Part shown: piece after piece, positions 37,301 through 46,300 of the stretch
Layout: every line of letters begins with the position of its first letter
How positions within the stretch are numbered: position 1 is the first letter of the stretch
Origin: Amphibalanus amphitrite
Taxonomy: Eukaryota; Arthropoda; Thecostraca; Balanomorpha; Balanidae
DNA: 64,000 nt
Assembly: GCF_019059575.1 (NCBI RefSeq)
Contig: NW_024881532.1
Coordinates: 620,001 to 684,000 of the forward strand
Reading direction: 5' to 3'
Notes under the pieces: generated by a model
Databases searched by the model: none
What the model was told of the DNA's origin: nothing
The model's input: the letters and a program-made list of their open reading frames with translations, nothing else
Made by a program: the position numbers and the translations under genes

Positions 37301-40300
37301 CAGCAACCGCTGGACCGATTGGCCTGCGGTCTTTTTTTGTTGGGTAGCCCCATCCCTTCTACCCCGTAATTGACTACTTTTGATACATCTCAGTGACCGT
37401 CGTGGCACGTGCCACGTGAAATGCCAAGGGTGTTCAAGCAGTTTTGCAAAAGTAGTGATTTTGAGAGGCCCATATCTCAGCAGCCGCTTGGGCGATTGTC
37501 TTGCGGTAATTTTTGTACGGTAGCTGCATCCCTTCTACCAATGGTCGGACACTCTTGATCTACAGGGTGTCCCATAAGTTCCTTCTCACCTAAATTTTTC
37601 TTTAAGAGGCTCTCTTATTTAAAGCCACGCTTAATTTATTTTGTAACTGAGCTTTTGGGGTTGCCATGGCAACTGTGAATGTGCTCCACGGTAACTAATT
37701 CGTCTAGACAAAATATTTTTTGCCAGAGAGTTCACTTCCTTTGGAGACGGCTTCCGCCGCAACATAGAGGTCTCTGATACGGGAACGTCTCGGTATTTAG
37801 ACCGCACTGGGCCATTCACGACGGTTGAGGGTGATTGAGGCCATCCAGTATGTAGCCAATGTCTGTCGCTAACTGGACGCACAGTCAACAAGTGACGCCG
37901 ATGATTTGTCGGGAGTCAATCGCTGCAAGTTTATGCTCTTTTTTGTCAGCTTTCACGAGTGAGCCATGTGGCCAAAACTGTGTGGCGCCAAAATGGCCGT
38001 CAAAAAGGTCTTAGCGTTAGAAAGTTGGTAAACAGGCTTTTCAGGATGTATTACCAGCTGTCTAAGAGTATCATTTCGGGGTACCTAACTCAAGGTGACT
38101 TAAGCTCTACTTACCGGAGGGCTCAAAACAGTCAAAAACGTCTTAAAATGGCCAAACATGTGTTTCGTTATGCCTGAGGCTAAAAAAACTGGAGGGTCGA
38201 TAACATCAATGTGGTCATCTGGACTACCTAGTCCGTGCTCGAGATAAAACACCCGTCCAAACCCCAAAACGGTCCCATATGGGCGACGGAAAAGGCCTTT
38301 GTGTCATCCAGCTTTATTCCTATGCAAAAGGCCAGAGTCACGGTAATGTGGGGTAATATGCGTCCAGACACTGATTACGTTGCGAATGATGCTCCAGAAA
38401 CAGTCTTGGGACGCAGAATGCTTCTCCAAGAAGATCTAGGAGGAGTTTCAGCTTTCTAGCTTAACCCTATTCCTGGCGGGGGGGCCTCAGGAGCCCCCCC
38501 CCCCTGAGGTTTTTTGGTTATTTCTCCCAAACGCGTTGAGCTAGGAAGCTCAAATTTTCTGACTTTTCCTAAAAGGCTTCTACGCAACATGTCTGAAAAT
38601 TTTGAGTTGATCTGACCTCAGGTCAGGTCACCAGAGGCGGTTTGGTGACCCTACCTCAGAAAAGTTTGCAATCACGCCAGAGCTAGAGTTTTTGACCGAT
38701 CAATTTCTTCTCTTCAGGGTTTAGTTAGGGTACCAGTATGTGCAATTTGTATATCTCGGAATTTTGATATCGGTGACCTAAGGTCAGGTCAATTTCGCGA
38801 CCTCCCCATTATAAGTCAATGGGGGAAAAATCAACTCCCTGTTTTTACCACTAAAACGGGTCGGAATGGCCCCATATACCATACATGACTTCATATACGA
38901 TCAACCTTCACTACCTTGAGGTCTGTTTTGCTGTTGGGCAACTGTGAGGTCATGTGACGTCATCAAAGGTCACCAAAGGTTTTTGGCCAATAACTCCGTA
39001 CAGGAACAAGATACAGACGCGTGGATGGTCTCATTGTGTTCAGCTCGTCAAGACGCATCGAATGATATACATGATGACCTCGAGGTCACGTGACCTGAGG
39101 TCAACCTTTGACCTTGACCTTTCGAGGTCAACATATATATCATTCGATGCGGATTGACGAGAGGATCACGATGATGCCCTTAGTTTGTTCCTATCTTGAC
39201 TAATTCGAAAGTTATTCGAGAAAAACTCTCTCCATATCTAGCGCCGCCATTTTGACTTTTTCGACCCCTGTGACGTCATCTTTGACCTGACCTGAAAATG
39301 ACCTTTGTAAAAATTGTAGATCTTGTCCGTGCGTATCCGATGCCGTTTACCGCTTGTCGCTATCTTGCTTCGTTCTCGAGATCTCAGGGGGGGGGCCGAA
39401 TCGGCCCCCCCCCGCCAGTTTCTTGTCCCGGCGGAGCCCGCCAGGAATAGGGTTAACTTGAACCGCAAGTATGACCACATTTTTTAAGTAGAAAATGGCA
39501 TCCGGGAGGTCGTAGGCCCATCTTCAAGCAAGACAGTGCATCAGTGCAGAGGTCAAGCAAAGCATAAAAGCAGTGCCAGGAGACTGTGATAGGCGTGTGT
39601 GGCAAGATCACATCCCAGGCAACTCATCGGATCCAAATTTCATAAAAATGTGTTGGGAATATTGAAATCGAGGCTCGTCGAAGCGAAGCGGTGTTCCAGC
39701 ATTGAGGAGCTCACGGCGCATGCCAAGTCAGTCTGGGCTAACTTCAAGCCTGCTATGCTGCCAAACATGCCGGTTGGCATGTCGCAGCATGTATTCATGT
39801 GTTTGCCTATGAAATGGGGAGCACATTGAGGGGTTATAAACAAATCAAAACGCAATGTACTATGTTTTACATGCAAATAAAAGGTGAGAACGAACTTTTG
39901 GGACACCCTGTATGTGAGTGACCCCCACTGCACGTGCAAAATACAACAATAAGAGGTGTCAAATTTGTTCCCATTTTAATAACTCGGTAATTACTGGGGC
40001 GATTTCGCTGAAACTTGGCATGCAGGTAGGCACCCACCAGGCAATGCATTCCCATGTGTTGCGGTTAAGGTGCTACTGCACGTGCGCACGTGCAGGGGGT
40101 GTTTCCAGATCTCGAGAACGGCTGGGCCGATTGCGCTCAAATTTGGTACACGGTTGGGGACCAGTTAGTAGGGTGCCGTGCGAAAGTCAGTTTGTACCCC
40201 GTTTGCACGTACGCACGTGCAGAATGCCGCTTCCAGATCTCAGGAACGGCTGGGCCGATTGCGTTCAAATTTGGTACACCGTTAGCGACCGGTTAGAAGG

Positions 40301-43300
40301 GTGCTTTGCGCAAGCCTGTTAGAAGTACCCTCTCGCCCTTCCGCACGTGCAGGGCTCACCATCTCGCTCGCTCGTTCTTCGCCCAAAAGGCGTTTTACTG
40401 GTTCTAATTGTTCTACTTTGCTTGTTTATGCAGATGGGCCCAATTAGCTTAATTGCTGTTACAACTTGTTTTATGTTCTGGAAACGTCACGATAAAGGTT
40501 ACAACAAAAGTCAGAGTTGTTTTCGACTTGTCGCGGATTTTCTTTCCGATCTGCTTCCCATAGTTTCCTGAACGGCTGCCTCTTTCGGTCATTGTTCTGT
40601 CGCTGTCTGATCCGTTTTCAGCTGAACGATTTTGTCCCTCTCACCGATTGTGTGCTGTCCTCGTCTGAACGGCTTCCAGTCGATGGCGTTTAGAGTCGCC
40701 CTAAATCCCCGACCACCGTTCTGCTGCCTCTCACAGGATCAACGAGGAGACGTTCTGGCGCAACTACTTCTACCGCGTCTCACTGATCCGGCAGTCGTCT
40801 GAGCTCAGCTCGCTGGCGCAGGAGGGACACGACTCCAAGGACTCATCACGCACCTCGTCTGTCGAGGCCGCAGAGCCCGCCAAAGGTCAGACTCTCGGCT
40901 GGGCGTCCCGTGGGAGTCGGGCCAGTCAGTCAAATTAGCGTTGGCTGCTGCCGCAGACCTGACTCTCCTGTGGGCGACCTGCACCGGTGCGGTAGGCGCG
41001 GCCGGAATGGAAGGGCTGTGTTATTAATGGCCGCCGGGTTTCCGTTCAGAGCCCCAATGAACCGGTCGAAGTACGCTGTATGTCATCCACAATGGCCCAA
41101 TAACGGTGGGTGGGAGCGTGCTCGTCATTTGGCGGAGTAGCGCCGGCCTGCTGATTGTGTTGTGACTTCGTGGTCGAACTGTGCAGAGGATACCAAGTCG
41201 GACTTTGGTTTGGCTGTGAACGCGTGTCTTATGGCGACAATTCGTTTTGTTGACCTTTGCGATCAAGGCTAGCAATCATGACTCTTTGATTTTGGGAAGC
41301 CAGCGACAAAACCATTTGTTTTAAGTGATACGGAGCCCGTGGACGCTATAAACAGAAACGACTGGTCATTTTACTGCCATTACTCCAAAGCGGTATGTGG
41401 CGCTAACTGTTAAAACAGCCGAGGTTCACGGCCCAGCCGCCCGGTCCTTGATACCGACTCGGAGGAGCTCTAGCGGAGCTCGTTAGCTCAGTTTAATCAA
41501 CGGAAATGAGCGCCGGCGCCGGCGGGAGATGAGCTCCGTCAGGCGCTGTTGCCGCCATTGTCTCACGGGAAGAGACCATCAGAACAGGATGGCGGACGGA
41601 CCAAGTGGAGGGCGCCCTCAAAGATAAGGAACGGACCTGTACCGTCGGGCTGTCGGCTTAGCTAGGACGGTTAGATGGCGGTGCCTCGAATTTACTGCTT
41701 CAGTTTAATGAAATTCCAGTGCTAATTCTATAATTGTGGACCTTCATTATTAATGCATGAGTGGGGCATAGTTCCCACATGTGGCGTGCTTCACAAATGA
41801 CGCCTTGTTTTGGTTTACCTATTCTAATTTTAATTACCTGATTGTTGAGTGTTTCGGGACAGGGCGCACTGCACGGCGAGCTTTAACATCATATGTGAAA
41901 ATTCTTCATGTTGATTATTAGGCTTGTCCACTATTGTCTATTGATTGGGCAGGAGGGACGTTGTCTGGTATGTCTTACTTTCCGCACGCGCCTATTGCGG
42001 GCAGCACCCTGGGTGGCCCATCAGCCATGGTTTCCCTGACAACGGCTCCTGGCGGGGGTCGGCGAATGTGTCCAGGATACTGAACGGCACACCACAGTCT
42101 ATAGCAGCTGGCCTAAGCTCCATCCCCCATAGACTATATGCGGCGCCTCACGGAGCTGTTCCTGAACACGTGCCGGTGTCTGTTCTATTATATCTGGCGC
42201 TCACTCCACGACAGCTCGTCAACGCGACGGCACGATCCGAACAAAGCCCTGCCGAGGCGCACAGAGTCGCTGGGGGCCTTCATCAGTAGCGGCCGGGCAC
42301 GACGGTGCTTTAATGGCGGCCCGCCTATTGATTGGTCGAGCTAGTGGCGGCTTCTCGGCGCCCCCTGAGATAAGAGCCGGCCGATGGGAGGTCGTCAAAA
42401 GGCCGCGCCAGATGGAGTGCCGATGGCGCCTTATCGCGGTGTCACTGCCAGCGGTAAAAACAGCGGCGGCCACTAGGCGGCGCGCGGTGAATGTAAAAGG
42501 TTAGATGTCTACGTTTTTGTATCGTGTTGTCTAAAATGTATTCTATGAAAGGGAGTAGTTATACAGGATGGCCTAAAAGAAATAAGCTTTCAGCCTATAG
42601 TTTGAAATTTGTATTTCACAATTTAGGTAGAAAATTGATAGTAATGTTATTCTTCGTCTAATGATTTTTTTTTCAAGAGACGTTTCCTTCATCTTCTGGC
42701 ATAAGAGCCTCTCTGTTCGACTTTCGCTCAAATCCGTTGATCAATTCCCTTTGGCCCATTTGAAACCCGGCAGCGGAATCTTAACGAAGTGCGCGCCCCA
42801 CGGTTCTGGTGGGCCGGTCGGTGCCATCGACGGTCGATCTGTGCGGCCCAGTCCGTCTGTCACTCCCTGATAGGGTAACGGGACGGCTCAGCCGCCGGCC
42901 TTCGGTCATACGCGGATTGATGGCCCGCTGGCGGTGGCGTCTGGAGCTCCTGGGCCCTCCCAGCTGACTCCTGCACTCTGTCCTACTCGCAGCTGCCTTC
43001 TGAACTCTGCACCACCCGTAGTCGATATCTGTCCCTGATCGGACCCTTCACGGCCATCGCCTCATCTCCGTCTACTCCTGAATTAAGTGGTGTCAATCGG
43101 AACTTGAATCTTTGGAATTCCGATTCTGTCCAATGTCCATATCGGAATTTGGTTAGACAATGACAGCAGGCTTCGGACAACATTGGACAATCACTTGCTA
43201 CACACATCAGCACTTAAATAAAGTAATCGTGTGTAGCATTAATTGGGGAATAAAAACGTCAGCTTTTGATACGATAAACTCTTATGAGCTGGTGATAGTA

Positions 43301-46300
43301 CATTAAAAGGAAATTAAATAACAGTGTTGACTGTTGAGTGTTAACTATTGCGTAGGCTTCGGACATCTTTGGACAAATGACTGGCTTGGGCATTTTTGGA
43401 CGGACAGTCGACGTATGTATTGGACTCTGGACGGACATTGGACATACATTTTCTGAAACTGACACCACCACCACTACCCTCTCCGGCCGGTTACTCTCTC
43501 CTACCCTGACCCGTCACAGCCGATTTCTGCCCCCTGCCCTTACCTTCCACAGCCGACTTATGTATGCACTATACCCTGACCCCCTTCAGCCAGTCACTCT
43601 CCTCTGCTCGGCCCGACCACTTGCCGCCGGTAGCAACAGTCGCCCTCCTCCCCCTCATCCTCGGCTCCTCCCGCAGAAGGTCGTTACCCAGCCCTCCCCA
43701 TCCGTCTGTATGGGACGGGTTCTGCTCTTGGGATGGGACTGGTGTTAGACGGACGGCATTGAGTCCGATCACCGCTCCTTTGTGCTTTAGTGATCAGCTG
43801 GCAACAGTGGGGTCATTGGCCACTTCCACGACCACGACCCTGAGTTCATTGTGCTGTATTACACCTTTTTGCACTCAAAATAGGCATCTTTTCATTCAAT
43901 TTCGGCGAATTGCATTCAATTTTAGCGATCTCTCATTTGCTTCGAATAGAGAGATCGCTAAAATTGAATGCAATTCGCCGAAATTGAATGAAAAGATGCC
44001 TATTTTGAGTGCAAAAAGGTGTATTCAACAGGTGCCATTAGTTGTCTTGCAGATCTGCTGGTCGTATGGCAAGCTAGTTTAGCGGGTAGGCGTCTTTTTC
44101 ATCGTGCTGCTGGGAAGCGGAGACGTGCTTTCATTATTCGGACGATTGAGGCAGTTACAGAGGACTGGCGGGCTCACAGAGTTGAGCAGTCTGTCACAAG
44201 CGTCACCAGTTTCTGACGGACCAACCGTCACTGACGCCGCCCTCCAACATAGATGCCCGTCACTGGCGCCGCTCTCAAACATAGCTGCCCGTCACTGGCG
44301 CCGCTCTCAAACATAGCTGCCCGTCACTGGCGCCGCTCTCAAACATAGCTGCCCGTTACAGACATCGCCTTAGTTCTGACATAGCTGCCCGTCACTGCAC
44401 TGGCGCCGCCATCGGACATAGCTGCCCTTCACAGACGCCGCCTTTTGACGGAGCGGCCGTTTCTGGCGCCGCCTAACGACACCGCCCACCGGAGGCTATT
44501 TTGGCGCGCCGCGGCCAGCCGTTTGTCGATTCAGTTTCGCGGTTGGCTGCAACTTCTGCGCTGAATATGCTAATTTCAGCTCAGACCATTGGTTTCTCGA
44601 GTCATATATTTGCATGTAATAACTCGTCTTGGCGTCACAGTTTCGGCTTATGCTCGGCGGTGGTGCATCGCTGACGGCTATTGGCTGAATGTTGTTTTTT
44701 TCCACCCTGACAACTTTGAGTTTGGGTATAACAATATTCACGTTCAGGGAAGTTTTCTGGACCGGCTTAAACGTTGAATTGCCTGGTTTGCGTGCTTATT
44801 TTTCATGCAATATCAAACCATTCGCTGTTTTCGATGTATCGGCATCATACCTCGATCGCTATAGAAACGCGATGTAAAAATACATTCCATAGCTTGGCAG
44901 CTCAGAGGGCCAGGATTCGGATATCGCTAGTTTGACTCATGGTAGTTTCAGTCTTGTCGAGAGCATCAGATTCACCGCTTTTCACGTGGTTACGAAGACC
45001 TGGGAATCAGAAAGAACACACGTAACCACCGTTCGAGAATGGTAGATCTTAGCAAAAGTGACAGCAAGGGGCGAGTGGGGCGGTGGGCGACGGGTCGGTC
45101 AATGGAAGACGAGTGGGTCGGCTAGTGTGGGCGGATGGGTTGGCCAGTGTGGGTGTGCCGAAGCTAGCATGGGTAAAAACACGCCGGGCGGCGACTGGCC
45201 GCCCTTGTTCCCAACAGATTGGGTTAGTAAGGGAAAGGTCAGCCCGGGTGGACGACGCGCCGGGCGAGGCCGGTTCGCCCGATAGCATCGGTAGAAGACT
45301 GGGCAAGTGTTTGTTTTGGTGCCCAGTCCTTCCGTCCGGTCGGTGTACGGGCGACGTGAGCTGGTGACAATCAATTACAATAGCATGGAAAACTAATGAC
45401 GCTGCACTGCGAGCTAGGGAAGTGATCGAGAGTATGTTATTTTTGGAAACAAACCGTTTGGAGACGATATGTAGAGTGGACGTGAGACATGTGATTGTTC
45501 TTTTGCTGATGTCCCAGTAATCATTCGCCCCTTCGTTAGTGCCCTCCGACAATATTAGCTCTTTCATCTGCGTCCTCGGAACGAGTCCTCCCATCCTCTC
45601 TTCCCGCGAAGTAACATCCTCCCCAGTGCCCTTAGAACGATTCCCCCGTCCTCCACCCACACACGTTCCCCGTGTCATCAGAAGAGACCCCTATTCTCTG
45701 CTCACGGAGTAACAGCCGACCTCTATGTCCTCAGAATGAGTTCTCCTGTCCTGTGCCCACGGAGTAACACCCACCCCATGTGTCCTCAGACTGAATCCTC
45801 CCTTCCCTACCCACCACTAACGACTACCCCTGTGTCCTCAGACTGAATCCTCCCTTCCCTACCCACCGACTAACGACTACCCCTGTGTCCTCAGACGGAA
45901 TCCTCCCTTCCCTACCCACCGACTAACGCCCACCCCTGTGTCTTCAGAGTGAATCCTCCCCTTCCTTGCCCACCGACTAACGCCTACCCCTGTGTCCTCA
46001 GAGACTCGTGAGGAGGAGGAGGCGGCCGAGCGGCCCGACAGTCCTCACGAGTTCGTCTCGGACAGCATACAGCCGAGCTCGCAGGACCTGGAGGAGGTCC
46101 GCGCCGGCATCCGACAGCTGGGCATGAATAAAAAAGGTGCGCCGCCGCCGCCGCCGCCCGCTGCGCCCTGAACAGGGACGCGTCGTATGACCGGGCAGGG
46201 TGGTGGAGCAGGAGGGGTGTGGGCGTAACGTATAGGGTGGGGTACGTGGTAGGATCGTTGGTAGGAGGAAGGGGCTCGTATCATTTTGTGATCAGTTTTT

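Larger units (their letters stand above)
37563..39910. mobile_element. Tc1/mariner element, inactive, with a nested TTAA element
   Basis: Ends CAGGGTGTCCCATAAGTTCC and its inverse (two mismatches in 29), flanked by TA at 37561-37562 and 39911-39912. Removing the nested element (38465-39452 plus one TTAA) leaves about 1,356 bp, a normal mariner size. Transposase remnants lie on both sides of the insertion. Confidence 0.88.
37184..40375. repeat. Compound repeat surrounding the mariner element
   Basis: ACGAGCGAGCGAG at 37184-37196 and its inverse at 40363-40375 bound the block. The left part (37240-37560) has GGCCC reiteration, a ggcacgtgcc palindrome and two units of a cATATCTCAGCA-CCGCT paragraph. 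The right part (40080-40350) has two units of about 125 bp with gcacgtgcag and AGATCTC-GAACGGCTGGG. Without the mariner about 0.84 kb remains. Type unknown. Confidence 0.5.
31899..40736 (+). other. SYAP1 intron (8.8 kb)
   Basis: Donor GTGAGTGAG, acceptor cctctcacag. It carries a G14 run near 32323, a target-duplicated retroposon with a nested element (33536-35113), a related repeat tail near 36070-36155, and the mariner complex at 37184-40375. Between them I see no conserved exon. Confidence 0.65.
40886..46001 (+). other. SYAP1 intron (5.1 kb)
   Basis: Donor GTCAGACTC, acceptor gtgtcctcag. It contains the palindromic MITE (43862-44021), a 32-bp tandem repeat (44226-44440) and the acceptor minisatellite (45540-46001). 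A mariner-like left end (tacaggatggcctaaaag) is at 42560 without a partner. No other exon is recognised. Confidence 0.65.

Noticed and set aside
42560..42660. Mariner-like left terminus tacaggatggcctaaaag
   Set aside because: No matching right end or transposase remnant nearby; too short to call.
45049..45678. 209-codon minus-strand frame
   Set aside because: It overlaps the start of the C/T-rich acceptor minisatellite in the SYAP1 intron; the residues are low-complexity and no family is recognised.
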